Below are positions 1 through 8,200 of a stretch of DNA of 20,709 bases, in pieces. This DNA comes from a virus. Below the pieces are notes generated by a model that saw only the letters and a program-made list of their open reading frames with translations, made no database searches and had not been told where the DNA came from. The DNA lies in IMG/VR virus record IMGVR_UViG_3300005529_000111, positions 1-20,709 of that record. The stretch is one strand, 5' to 3'. Made by a program: the position numbers and the translations under genes. Numbering within the stretch: position 1 is the stretch's first letter; each line of letters begins with the position of its first letter.

Positions 1-6
1 TAAAGC

Positions 7-35
7 GTCCCTGTTTTCGTTGATTCACTTCTAGC
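7..35 (+). repeat. 29-bp dispersed intergenic repeat, copy 1
   Basis: First of three copies of a 29-bp sequence with the invariant core CGTTGATTCACTT; the others are at 3702-3730 and 11975-12003. It matches copy 3 at 27 of 29 positions and copy 2 at 24 of 29 by hand alignment. It lies in the short gap before the first gene, in the same orientation as the other copies. No reading frame entering from the left edge stays open past this point (stops at 1-3, at about 21-23 and at 32-34), so the end of an upstream gene may lie here. Confidence 0.75.
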
Positions 36-56
36 AATAGCATCCTGAAAGTTTTC

Positions 57-692
57 ATGGCCATCGTTGGAGCCATGAACTTCGAGAAGATATCGGATGC
101 AACGTCACGTTGCTTTTACCAAATCCGCAACTGGCGCGCGCACTGGCGCGCTTTCTGGATGGGATCGGCAGTGATCGTTTCCGGTCTCGCGTTTTCAACA
201 CTGCGTCGTTTCAATGCTTCAGCCTGCGGCGGCGCTCAGCGCATTCGGATTGAAGGCCGGCTTTCAGCGAAAGTTATCCGCAGCAACGGCCGCGTCCTCG
301 ATCTCGGTTGCATCTCGAAACGCGTAGTCACCACGGCTGGCGTAAATTTCCTCCGTGACGATTTCGCCGGAGCCGGCAGCGACATCAGCACGTTCAAATA
401 TCACGCCTCCGGCACCGGCACTGGCGCTGAAGCAGTAAGCGACACCGCGCTCGGAACGGAAGTCACTGACAACGCGCGGACGGCGGGCACCCAGGACAAT
501 TCGGTATCGAAACATTACAAAAGCGTCGGCACGATTTCTTATACCGGAGCGCACGCAATTACCGAGCATGGCTTGTTCTCCGCGGTCAGCTCCGGCACAC
601 TCTGGGACCGCAGCGTTTTCAGCGCTGTTAACGTAGCCAACGGAGAATCGATCCAGTTCACCTACGATCTAACGATCAGCGACGGAGGTTAG
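57..692 (+). CDS. Small phage tail/structural protein
   Basis: Encodes 211 residues. From about residue 67 it follows a pattern common in small phage structural proteins: a short strand-rich start, VVTTAGVNFL, then FKYHASGTGT, a Thr/Asn-rich centre, TEHGLFSA, a D-R-SVF strand and a final TYDLTISDGG. The family is recognised by pattern only and its exact role in the tail is unknown. The first 66 residues (including a hydrophobic stretch at about 35-49) are not typical of the family, so the true start could be ATG 75, ATG 159 or GTG 171. Neither ATG 57 nor ATG 75 has a clear ribosome site, and both sit in the arms of a small hairpin (56-77). The gene ends two bases before the next start, where a GGAGG site lies, so the two are probably co-translated. 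Confidence 0.7.
   Translation: MAIVGAMNFEKISDATSRCFYQIRNWRAHWRAFWMGSAVIVSGLAFSTLRRFNASACGGAQRIRIEGRLSAKVIRSNGRVLDLGCISKRVVTTAGVNFLRDDFAGAGSDISTFKYHASGTGTGAEAVSDTALGTEVTDNARTAGTQDNSVSKHYKSVGTISYTGAHAITEHGLFSAVSSGTLWDRSVFSAVNVANGESIQFTYDLTISDGG
95..115 (+). repeat. 21-bp palindromic element, orientation A
   Basis: Contains the palindrome GCAACGT-C-ACGTTGC with asymmetric flanks (GGAT on the left, TT on the right). The exact reverse complement of all 21 bases occurs at 5191-5211. Here it lies inside the open reading frame of the first gene, in the N-terminal part that does not look like the protein family. Confidence 0.7.
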
Positions 693-693
693 G

Positions 694-2058
694 ATGATCC
701 TTCGCTCGTTAGGCCGCATCGCTGCTGTAGCCACGGTGCTGTACGCCGTCTCCAGCTTAGCGCAATCTACAAAGATCTCGGATCTTCCGTCGACCAGTAG
801 TGTCGGGTCATCGGACATCTTTCCGCTGGTGCAGGGCGGCACTACGAAACAGGTCTCGTTTTCCGACTTTAAAACATCCCTGAATCTTGGCGACGTGGTC
901 GGACCGGCCTCGGCGACGGATTTTGCTTTTCCGATGTTCGACGGGACGACCGGAAAACTCCTGAAGGATTCGTCAGTCACCAGCGATGCGGTAGGTACGC
1001 TTTATAACACGCACACAGCTTCTTTCGGTGGAGAATCCGTAGCTCTACAACTTACCAGTAACTATGGAGGAGGAGCTCCAAGCAACGGATTTGGAGAATA
1101 TATCCAATTCAGACTGGAATCCAGCACTACGAATGCGCGCGATGCGGGGCGGTTGTCGGTGGTCTGGTCTAATGCAACTGACGCAGCGCGTAGCGCGTAC
1201 ATGGACTTCCAGCTGGTCAATAACGCGGCGGCCGCAGCGAGCAAGATGCGGCTCCGGCCTTCGGGCAGCCTGTCTGTAGGCAACACTACCGATCCTGGCA
1301 CTGGTGGAATCATCATCGCGGATACTGGCTTTTGGGTCGGCACATCCGCCTCAACATCCGGCAAAATGATGCAGAGCGACGGATCCAAGTTCGCGGACTC
1401 CGCCGCCACCTGGCCTTCCACTGGAACGAATGGTCAAGCAGTTATTTTTGACGGCACAGACTTCATAGCTTCAACCAACGCCGTCGAGAATGACGCGCTG
1501 AATGCCTACCAGGTTTTAGGAAGCGCCATTAAAGGGCACACAGTCGGCGTAGGGTTGGATCGGGTTTCATCTTCCTTCACGATGGTCGATTCCCAGGCGC
1601 AATACGTGTCGATTTGGTTGCCGGTCCGGCAAACTCTCACAGGCGTAAAATGGTATCAGCAAACCGTCGGCAACTACACCGGCGACAACAATAACAAGGT
1701 CGGTCTGTACACTTATTCCGGCGGCACATTAACGAGAGTCGCCCAATCCACGAACGACGCGGCGCTCTGGTCCCAGGCAGGCGGGAACGTGGTTAAGCAA
1801 AAAGCGTTCAGCTCCACGTACGACGCCCAGCCTGGTCTCTATTTCGTCGCTCTGCTCTACAACAACTCCGCTCAGACAACCGCTCCAGTCATAGGCGCGG
1901 CATCAGCCATTGGTAACGCAGGGATTGCGGCTGGCGATTTCACGAATTCCGCGAAGCTTTGGGGAAATGTAGGAGCTCAGACCGATTTGCCCTCGACGCA
2001 AGCCAGCAGCGGACTCACCACTGCAACGGCGCAAAATATTTGGGTCGCCGTTTACTAG
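694..2058 (+). CDS. Probable phage tail fibre protein with signal-like N-terminus
   Basis: Encodes 454 residues. After a hydrophobic N-terminus (about residues 5-23, ending SSLAQS) comes KISDLPSTSSVGSSDIFPLV followed by QGGTTKQVSF. That start is typical of tail fibre and host-recognition proteins (K-I-S-x-L-P ... D-x-x-P-V-V-Q-G-G). The middle is Gly/Ser/Thr-rich with many alternating beta patterns. The last 150 or so residues (VGLDRVSSSFTMVDS onward) look like a globular beta-sandwich domain that could bind a receptor or glycan. The start is well set by GGAGG at 684-688, five bases upstream of ATG. A signal peptide is odd on a virion protein, and part of it is encoded by a REP-like element (725-749), so it may be fortuitous. 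Fibre is the best call; which tail part it forms is unknown. Confidence 0.7.
   Translation: MILRSLGRIAAVATVLYAVSSLAQSTKISDLPSTSSVGSSDIFPLVQGGTTKQVSFSDFKTSLNLGDVVGPASATDFAFPMFDGTTGKLLKDSSVTSDAVGTLYNTHTASFGGESVALQLTSNYGGGAPSNGFGEYIQFRLESSTTNARDAGRLSVVWSNATDAARSAYMDFQLVNNAAAAASKMRLRPSGSLSVGNTTDPGTGGIIIADTGFWVGTSASTSGKMMQSDGSKFADSAATWPSTGTNGQAVIFDGTDFIASTNAVENDALNAYQVLGSAIKGHTVGVGLDRVSSSFTMVDSQAQYVSIWLPVRQTLTGVKWYQQTVGNYTGDNNNKVGLYTYSGGTLTRVAQSTNDAALWSQAGGNVVKQKAFSSTYDAQPGLYFVALLYNNSAQTTAPVIGAASAIGNAGIAAGDFTNSAKLWGNVGAQTDLPSTQASSGLTTATAQNIWVAVY
725..749 (+). repeat. REP-like hairpin element, degenerate copy inside a gene
   Basis: Matches the element at 13530-13554 at 21 of 25 positions, beginning CTGTAGCCACGG. 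The hairpin arms ACGGTGC and ACGCCGT pair with one G-U and one mismatch around a TGT loop. It is read in frame as residues AVATVLYAV in the hydrophobic N-terminus of the fibre-like protein. Confidence 0.5.
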
Positions 2059-2060
2059 CC

Positions 2061-3245
2061 GTGACATTCACTCCAGGCCAGCTCACGACCGAGGCCGGGG
2101 ACATTCTCACGACTGAATCCGGCGCCGGCCTGATGACCGAGCCGGCAACCTGGTATGGCGTTGAGAATGCGTCGCTCTCGTTCGCTGGCGATCCGCTAAA
2201 GCAAACGTCGAAACTTTTGAGCGGCGTCCTTTCATTCGCTGGTGATCTCGCCACTCAGCTGGGGACCTTCGTGAAGGATCTATTCGGTTCGCTTGGTTTT
2301 TCAGGCGACGTCACCAAGAGCACTGCGAAGCTGATGAGTGGAGGAATATCGTTCGCTGGCGACGTGCTTAGGGATGCGGCAAAGCTGGTTGCCGGCGCTT
2401 TGAATTTCTCAGGTGACCTCACGAGTTTGCGTCTGTTCGTTCGCAGCCTGTCCGGGTCGCTCGCGTTTTCAGGCGACGCAAGCAAGTCAATCGCGAAGCT
2501 GTTCGCCGGCTCGGTCTCTTTCGTCGGCGATTACGTCAGAGATCCTGCGAAGCTGCTGAGCGCAACGATCTCGTTCACAGGAGCGATCGACACGATTCGC
2601 GCATTCGTAAAAAGTCTCGCGGGAACTCTTGGACTGAGCGGCGATAACAACCGATCGATCGCGAAAGCCATGGCGGGAATTCTGACTTTCGCAGGGAATC
2701 CGATCAAAAGCGTGACGAAATCTTTCGCCGGCACACTGAATTTATCCGGCGCGATCGGAGCATTACGCATCCTGCTCAAAAGCCTGGCCGGCACGCTCAG
2801 TTTCTCAGGCGAATCGACCAAATCGATCGCGAAAATATTCACAGGTTCGATTTCGTTCCTTGGCGACCAATTGAAGAATGCCACGAAGCTTCTAAGCGGA
2901 TCGCTTCCGTTCGCAGGATCCATCGCCAAAGAAATAGCCAAGCTCGTTGACGGTGCTCTGGCTTTCGTCGGCGACATTGCCGCTTTCGTACCGCAAACAT
3001 TTCAGATTGCGATCGGAGGCGTGCTGTCATTTTCCGGGTCCGTGTTCCGGCGCCTGGAAAATATTTTTAACCTGTCGCTGAGAAACCCGACGCAAGCCCG
3101 GTCTTCATTGCAAACACTTTCTGCGACCTGTGCAACCGCGATCGCAAAGGCGGCGTCGTTTATCCAAGCGCTCGCTGCGACCAACGATCTCGGCCCGACC
3201 GACAAAGCGACCAGCGATCCACAATCAACGGAGGACGAAGAATAA
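2061..3245 (+). CDS. Tail-associated protein of about 16 short repeats in a 56-residue period
   Basis: Encodes 394 residues from GTG 2061, just after the stop of the fibre gene. This start is preferred because the N-terminus VTFTPGQLTTEAGDILTTES resembles the TTE-G-D-L-TTE start seen on phage tail-end proteins; the frame is open further upstream. From about residue 35 nearly the whole protein is tandem units of 18-22 residues with the pattern (S/T)L-x-F-(S/A)-G-(D/S) then K-x-x-A-K-L-hydrophobic-(S/A)-G. Lengths run 20-18-18 four times, giving a 56-residue super-repeat in which the long unit carries an extra hydrophobic helix-like part (RLFVRSL, RAFVKSL, RILLKSL). The last 50 residues are Ala/Thr-rich and end acidic. 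Position suggests a tail fibre or tail tip component. Similar Phe-Gly repeat proteins occur in phages without a known role. Confidence 0.6.
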   Translation: MTFTPGQLTTEAGDILTTESGAGLMTEPATWYGVENASLSFAGDPLKQTSKLLSGVLSFAGDLATQLGTFVKDLFGSLGFSGDVTKSTAKLMSGGISFAGDVLRDAAKLVAGALNFSGDLTSLRLFVRSLSGSLAFSGDASKSIAKLFAGSVSFVGDYVRDPAKLLSATISFTGAIDTIRAFVKSLAGTLGLSGDNNRSIAKAMAGILTFAGNPIKSVTKSFAGTLNLSGAIGALRILLKSLAGTLSFSGESTKSIAKIFTGSISFLGDQLKNATKLLSGSLPFAGSIAKEIAKLVDGALAFVGDIAAFVPQTFQIAIGGVLSFSGSVFRRLENIFNLSLRNPTQARSSLQTLSATCATAIAKAASFIQALAATNDLGPTDKATSDPQSTEDEE

Positions 3246-3246
3246 T

Positions 3247-3558
3247 ATGGTTGAACTAAAACAGCACGATACTGCGCGATCGATAACCGACGTGCTTAAG
3301 CTCGGCGACCAGGTCATCGATCTGACGGATGCATCAGTGGTCCTCATCATCAAAGGCCGTAACACGCCGGCCGTGAGGCGTGATGCCACAATCACCAACG
3401 CCGCTGCCGGCGCCGTGTCGTACAAGCCAGTCGCGGAAGACGTGGAGAATCCCGGTAGTTTCGATCTAGAATGGGAGATCACTTTCCAGAGCGGCGACGT
3501 GCTTTCTGTTCCGACGCATTCCTACGCGCGATTGATCATCAATCCCGATCTCGGCTGA
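3247..3558 (+). CDS. BppU-like baseplate Ig-fold domain protein
   Basis: Encodes 103 residues, starting at ATG 3247 just after the stop of the repeat protein, with AACGGAGGAC about ten bases upstream. The order of motifs matches the N-terminal immunoglobulin-like domain of phage baseplate upper proteins (BppU/DUF2479 type): an opening strand MVELKQHDTARSITDVL, then DLTDASVVLIIKGR, a middle strand AAAGAVSYKPVAEDVENPGS, and FDLEWEITFQSGDVLSVP followed by a final strand ending INPDLG. This domain usually attaches receptor-binding or fibre proteins to the baseplate. Here it stands alone, without the helical and receptor-binding parts of the larger proteins, as in many phages. Confidence 0.75.
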   Translation: MVELKQHDTARSITDVLKLGDQVIDLTDASVVLIIKGRNTPAVRRDATITNAAAGAVSYKPVAEDVENPGSFDLEWEITFQSGDVLSVPTHSYARLIINPDLG

Positions 3559-3772
3559 ACGGCCTCAAAATCGCCCTGGTCAGATTTTCGGCCTATCAGA
3601 GGTGCAGCCGCGGCTTCCGACGCGCTACGCGCGTTTTGCAGTGGGTTTGCAATGCCTTCTGCGAGGCGGCTACAAGCCGATTGCAGACCTAAAGAAAAAG
3701 AGTCCACTTTTCCGTTGATTCACTTGTAGCTGTAGCCGCTCGCGCCGACCGCGTCGCATTGTAGCCGCAGCG
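3559..3772. other. Repeat-rich intergenic gap before the lysis cassette
   Basis: No gene is supported here. The gap holds the inverted motif GCGGCTACA at 3666-3674, the forward motif TGTAGCCGC at 3731-3739 and 3760-3768, the second 29-bp repeat at 3702-3730, and the short palindrome CGCGCTACGCGCG near 3630. This makes it a cluster of dispersed palindromic motifs. It separates the tail genes from the lysis genes and is the largest non-coding gap in the window, so it is the most likely site for a promoter or a transcript boundary. I see no clear -35/-10 pair or T-run terminator. Confidence 0.6.
3702..3730 (+). repeat. 29-bp dispersed intergenic repeat, copy 2
   Basis: Shares 24 of 29 bases with copy 1, including the core CGTTGATTCACTT. 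It is followed directly by TGTAGCCGC, as copy 3 is followed by TGTAGCCAC. It lies 42 bases before the first lysis gene. Confidence 0.7.
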
Positions 3773-4012
3773 ATGCCGACCAAGTCTTCAATCACCGCTG
3801 GCCTGTTGGTAATCGGAGCGATGCTTCTCGTCGCCTGGCTGCTTTTCGGATGCTCCGCTGTTCCATCCACTGCCGGCGTTGAATTGCAATCATCGATCGA
3901 CAGCGCTTCGACCGCGAATCAAACCGCGCAGCGATACAACGACAGCGCGCGGACCAAAGCTCAGCGCATCGATGATAAGACCATCGTCATCCAGAAGTAC
4001 TGGGGCCAATGA
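3773..4012 (+). CDS. Small lipoprotein, first gene of the lysis cassette
   Basis: Encodes 79 residues. Residues 8-26 are hydrophobic and end in the lipobox-like LLFGC, so Cys27 is probably lipidated after signal peptidase II cleavage. The remaining 52 residues are polar, Ser/Thr/Ala/Gln-rich and probably helical. The stop overlaps the next start (ATGA). Being a small lipoprotein beside a coiled-coil membrane protein and a holin, it could act as an outer-membrane spanin (Rz1-like), but it lacks the Pro-rich body of classical Rz1 and precedes rather than overlaps its partner. The lipoprotein call is firm; the lysis role is inferred from neighbours. Confidence 0.65.
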   Translation: MPTKSSITAGLLVIGAMLLVAWLLFGCSAVPSTAGVELQSSIDSASTANQTAQRYNDSARTKAQRIDDKTIVIQKYWGQ

Positions 4013-4410
4013 AGTGGAACTGCCTCACGATTGCCCTGTTGGTTTTTGGGACTGCTTGCTTGGCCTCCCAGGAAAAGCCAACGCCCGACGAGTTACTGCA
4101 AACGGTCAAGCACATCCAATCTCTCGCGCGCGAGCTACAGAGCGATCTCGACAAGGAAAAGGAGCAGCACGCTCTCGCTCAAAAAGCGCTCGGTGAAGCG
4201 AACAAGCGCGCCGATAAACTCGCGCAGCACGACAAAGAAGTCTCCGATCAGCTAAACGACGCGAACAAAAAACTCTGGTGGTATCGGCTGCATTGGTGGG
4301 GCAGTTGGATCGTTCTGGGGATTGGTGTCCTGCTCTCGATCGTTTTCGCGTTTTTGAAATTCACCGGGCGCCTTTCCATCGCAGCTGCGGGCGTAGCAGC
4401 GAAAATATGA
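4009..4410 (+). CDS. Coiled-coil membrane protein of the lysis cassette
   Basis: Encodes 133 residues. It has an N-terminal signal-like segment (residues 5-19, ending GTACLAS, a weak lipobox), a charged heptad-like helix at about 27-88 (ELLQTVKHIQSLARELQSDL and onward), an aromatic belt KLWWYRLHWWGSW at about 88-100, and a membrane helix at about 98-118. The predicted form is a periplasmic coiled coil held at its C-terminal end in the inner membrane. That would suit an envelope-spanning or spanin-like part, although classical inner-membrane spanins carry the membrane helix at the N-terminus. It overlaps both neighbours by ATGA, so its translation is coupled to the lipoprotein before it and the holin after it. 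No family is recognised with certainty. Confidence 0.65.
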   Translation: MKWNCLTIALLVFGTACLASQEKPTPDELLQTVKHIQSLARELQSDLDKEKEQHALAQKALGEANKRADKLAQHDKEVSDQLNDANKKLWWYRLHWWGSWIVLGIGVLLSIVFAFLKFTGRLSIAAAGVAAKI

Positions 4411-4673
4411 AACGGCTCTTCGATTGGATTCGCAACAAATGGCAGCACATCGCCTGGCGATCAGTTGGCGCTGCTGTCTCGTCGGTTCTCACGATGCTGG
4501 CCGTCGCGCCGTACACGCTCGGTGACGCATCCGACGTCATTCCGCCGAAATGGAAGCCGGTCATTTTCAAAGTCTGTCTCGCTTCAGGTCTGCTTCTTCG
4601 TCTGTGGAACTCGCGCAAGCAGCCAACGCAACCAGTTAATCCGCCGGCGCCGCCGCAGGCGTTATCGAAATGA
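4407..4673 (+). CDS. Putative holin
   Basis: Encodes 88 residues from ATG 4407, which overlaps the preceding stop. It has a basic amphipathic N-terminus (MKRLFDWIRNKWQHIAWRSV), a first membrane helix at about 18-36, a short turn containing DVIPPKWKP, a second membrane helix at about 51-67 ending LLRLWNSRK, and a Pro-rich basic tail. The motif I-P-P-x-W-x-P before a second helix ending in L-R-x-W is common among small two-helix phage holins. It sits directly upstream of the endolysin with an ATGA overlap. Holins form the inner-membrane lesions that let endolysin reach the cell wall and set the time of lysis. Confidence 0.7.
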   Translation: MKRLFDWIRNKWQHIAWRSVGAAVSSVLTMLAVAPYTLGDASDVIPPKWKPVIFKVCLASGLLLRLWNSRKQPTQPVNPPAPPQALSK

Positions 4674-5191
4674 GCCCGCAGAACAAGATCATCGCAATCC
4701 AAACGGTGCTTGGCGTGGAGAAGGATGGTATCTGGGGACCGCAAAGCCAGGGAGCGCTCGATGCGCTCGTTAGGCCAAGTGAAGTCATTCACGCGGGAAA
4801 AGCTTCGTCTTTCGCAGATCCGAAGGACGTCGAGATCTTCAAAAAATATTTCGCCAAGTTCAAGGCGCAGGGCATGTCGGATGAAGACGCCAAGGCCAAG
4901 GCGTTCAGGTACGGCGATAACGGCATCGGTTGCTGGGGCGACGACACAACAGGCGCGTCGCCGTGTTGCGCGCTGACCAAGGAAGATATCATCCGTCGCT
5001 GGGGCAGTCTCGCTGCCGGCAAACATAAACTTGTTCAAGTCGCCGCGAACGATCGCGAGGTGACCTGTGTGCTCAAAGACATCAAAGGGCACATGAACGA
5101 AGCGATCATCGATTTGAATCCCGGCGCGTGCGCCGCGCTTGGACTCAAGCCGCCAATCATGGCGAGCTGCACCTGGAAATGGATCTCATGA
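4670..5191 (+). CDS. Endolysin: peptidoglycan-binding motif plus double-psi beta-barrel domain
   Basis: Encodes 173 residues. Residues 7-33 (IIAIQTVLGVEKDGIWGPQS) are a short PG_binding_1-like repeat. Residues 41-173 resemble RlpA/expansin-type double-psi beta-barrels found in phage lysis proteins: HAGKASSF, FRYGDNGIGCWGDDTTGASP, a CCAL segment, then EVTCVLKD and AIIDLNPGACAALGLKPPIM ending in a Trp-rich strand. Asp148 of IDLNP is the candidate catalytic acid. It probably cuts the glycan strand, as RlpA-type lytic transglycosylases do, but the exact bond cannot be read from the sequence. It has no signal peptide, so release through the holin encoded just before it (ATGA overlap) is expected. 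The four Cys are odd for a cytoplasmic enzyme. Confidence 0.75.
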   Translation: MSPQNKIIAIQTVLGVEKDGIWGPQSQGALDALVRPSEVIHAGKASSFADPKDVEIFKKYFAKFKAQGMSDEDAKAKAFRYGDNGIGCWGDDTTGASPCCALTKEDIIRRWGSLAAGKHKLVQVAANDREVTCVLKDIKGHMNEAIIDLNPGACAALGLKPPIMASCTWKWIS

Positions 5192-5211
5192 AGCAACGTG
5201 ACGTTGCATCC
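5191..5211 (-). repeat. 21-bp palindromic element, orientation B
   Basis: Exact reverse complement of 95-115, containing GCAACGT-G-ACGTTGC. It fills most of the gap between the endolysin stop and the start of the large secreted protein, which otherwise has no visible ribosome site. The hairpin ends about ten bases before that ATG and could affect its translation. Confidence 0.7.
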
Positions 5212-5216
5212 AAATT

Positions 5217-8200
5217 ATGAAACTTAAAATCCTCCTCTTCGCTCTCGCTCTTGTCCTGGCACTGATGTTCTTCGCCGCTGGCGCCGACGCCGGCACGACG
5301 TACAACTCCAACGGATCACCGGATGATATTCAGCGCATCCATGACACGCTTGCGCATGACGGCGACGTGATCACGATGCCGGCAGGCGCGTTCACATGGA
5401 CGCGACCTGTTCAGGTCCGAAAGAACATCAGCGTTCTCGGTGTTCCAGGACAAACGATCCTCAATGATGCGATTGCGAAGCCGGCCACTGAGCCTGGCGC
5501 GTTTCATTGCATTCTTCCGTCGCGCACAACGCTGTTTCGCATCAGCGGAATCAAGTTCAATGCAACCGGGACCGGCAACGATACCGGGTCGCTCGGCGAG
5601 ATCACCGTCGACGGCATCAGCTCGACGCCAAACGTGCGAATCGACAATTGCGAATTCAATTTGTTGCACCTGCGTCCCATCGTCTTCTTCGGCGGCATCT
5701 GGGGCGTCGTCGATCACTGCAATTTCACGATGGGACCGTGGGTCGGCGGAATCAACATCCGTCACTCCGTTTGGAAAGGCGTTGGAAACTACGGTGACAA
5801 TTCCTGGGCGGACGATCCGAACTGGGGATCTGAACAAGCGATCTTTCTCGAAGATTGCACGTTCAGGAATTTCAGCTCGGCGACGTGGATCGATGGCGAC
5901 GGCGGAATGCGCGTTGTCGCTCGATATTGCGACATCATTGCCGGAGAAGCTGGCAATCATGGCACCGAGACCGGGCAACGTTATCGCAGCGGCCGCACGT
6001 TTGAACTGTACCGCTGCAATCTCGACGGCGGGAATCTCATTCACAATTGGGCAATCCTGATTCGCGGCGGCTCAGCATTGATCTGGGGCAACTACGCCGA
6101 TCGATACGATTCCCTGGTAAAATTCCAGGAATTCCGGCTGTGGTTCCCGGCGACGCCATGGGGACAAGCGAACGGTCTGGACCCTTGGGATCTGAACGAT
6201 CCTCAAATTTTCGAATCCGGCACCGCGACCGGAGCCGGCGACAAGTCGATGACCGACTCGTCGAAGAACTGGCCGGCCGATCACTGGAAAGGCTACATCC
6301 TGCGCAATCTCACTCGGGGCACGTCGAGCCAGGTTAGCAGCAACGACGCGCACACGATTCACTTCGACGGAAATCCGCAAGGTCAAAGCATGACGTTTTC
6401 GCCTGGGGATCTGTACGAGCTGCGATGGGTTTCTGTCGTTCTCGATCAACCTGGTCACGGCAAAGGCGATCTGATCTCAGGAACTCAGCCAAGTCCGGTC
6501 GCATGGCCGCATCAGACTCTCGAGCCGGTCCGCATCTGGGATAACGAGCTCGGACCGAACTTCGGAAACGGAAACGGCCGGCCGATCATCTCGACTGACG
6601 CACAGAATCTCTCACCTAATCGCGACTGGATTTTTTGCGGCGAAGGCGACGACTCATGCGCACCGGATGATTACACGCCGTATATTTATCCGCATCCGTT
6701 AACGAATGGCGCAACGCTCACGCCAACGCCTGCACCGTCGTCAACTCCGACGGCTACAGCTACGGCACCTGTTAGTCCGACTCCGACTCCACCGTGTGGC
6801 GTAGTTGAACTGGTTGGAAGACGAGCTGCGATCACTCAGGCTGAATTGGATAACCCGAACGTGGACGGTTACACGATCGGTGATTCCTGGGCGGACTTGG
6901 CGCCTACAGCAACGACCTACGATTTTTCATACATCGACGCGCAAGCCACGAAGATTAAGAACGCAGGCAAGTTCTTTAACTTGCGCATCCAGACGGGCGG
7001 CGGCGGTCGAAACGTGCCGGCCGGAAATGACGGCAATGTTCCGGACTATGTGATTAACGCCGTCATCGGCGCAGGCGGACCACTCTTCCAATTCGTCGAT
7101 GGGAACAGTGGCAATGTGACGCGGTCGATCCCGTTGTTTTGGGATGCAACATTCCTGGCCAAGAAACGGCAAATGATTCAAGCCACGGCCGCGCATGTGA
7201 TGGCGCAGCCTTACGCTTCGGCGCTGCGGGTTTTCTACACTGAAGTCGCCAACTCTCAGACTGGCGACTGGAATGTTCCTGATAGCAAAACGATCGACGG
7301 ATTGCCGCCGAACAACAGTAGCGAAGTGAGCCGGATGCAAACCGCTGGCTATACCACTCAGAAAATCATCGACGTTGGCTGTGCAACAGGGAACGCGAAC
7401 GGAATCATCGATACTGCGATCGCTGCCTTCCCATCGAACGTGTTCATCAGTTTCGCCGTCGGTCAGACTAACTTCCTCGACCCACTCGGCAAGCGTTACG
7501 CGGCCTTCAGTGTGCTCTCAAATGCACGGGCGAAATATGGCAAGCGGGTAATGATCACTGTGAACAGCCTATCACAAAAGATCGCGGCAACTCAGCCTTA
7601 CTCGGGTCAGCCAAACGATCAGGCGTGGCAGCTGGCTTACGATGCTGTGAACGCTGGCGCATACCTAAGCGCACAGATGGTATCCGGCACGTCTGCGATG
7701 GACAGGTTCGCTGTGCCCGGATATTCCGGCACGCGAGGCGACGCGCTTTTAGCGGCAGCGAACGAAGGCAAAAAGTATGGCATCAAGTTCGCGGAAATTT
7801 ATGGAGCCGATGTAAGAGAAACCTCGGAAGGTGTGCCCGCTGCTTTAGCCGTGATTCACGGCGTCCTGGAGTGCACGCCCACTCCGTCGCCTACGCCAAC
7901 AGCAACAGCAACGGCTACGGCCACCGCCACCGCTACGTTTACTCCAACGGCCACCGCCACCGCTACATTCACGCCTACTCCTACAGCTACTGCCACAGCC
8001 ACAGCCACAGCCACTGCGACGGCAACTGTTAGGCCATCGCCTACGCCAACGGCTACAGCTACAGCCACAGCGCCGGCAACGCCGACTCCCGGACAATGCC
8101 GCGTTCCCGATCTGCGCGGCCGAAAACTCCGCGAGGCCACGTGGTACTGGACTCATGCCGGATTTGATTGCCGCAACATCATCATTCCGCCTGGCGGCCC

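Noticed and set aside
703-4776. Shared 13-mer CGCTCGTTAGGCC in the fibre gene start and in the endolysin gene
   Set aside because: Short, coding in both places in different frames and not linked to any structure; could be chance.
4361-5092. Minus-strand frame of 243 residues across the holin and endolysin
   Set aside because: It opposes two genes with clear family features and coupled starts; a shadow caused by codon bias.
5316-6044. Minus-strand frame of 242 residues opposite the beta-helix domain
   Set aside because: Plus-strand protein has a signal peptide and repeated beta-helix turns; the opposite frame shows no family pattern.
7876-8094. Possible CRISPR array or minisatellite with separate function
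   Set aside because: Units are short, irregular, and follow codon boundaries of a protein linker; there are no unique spacers.
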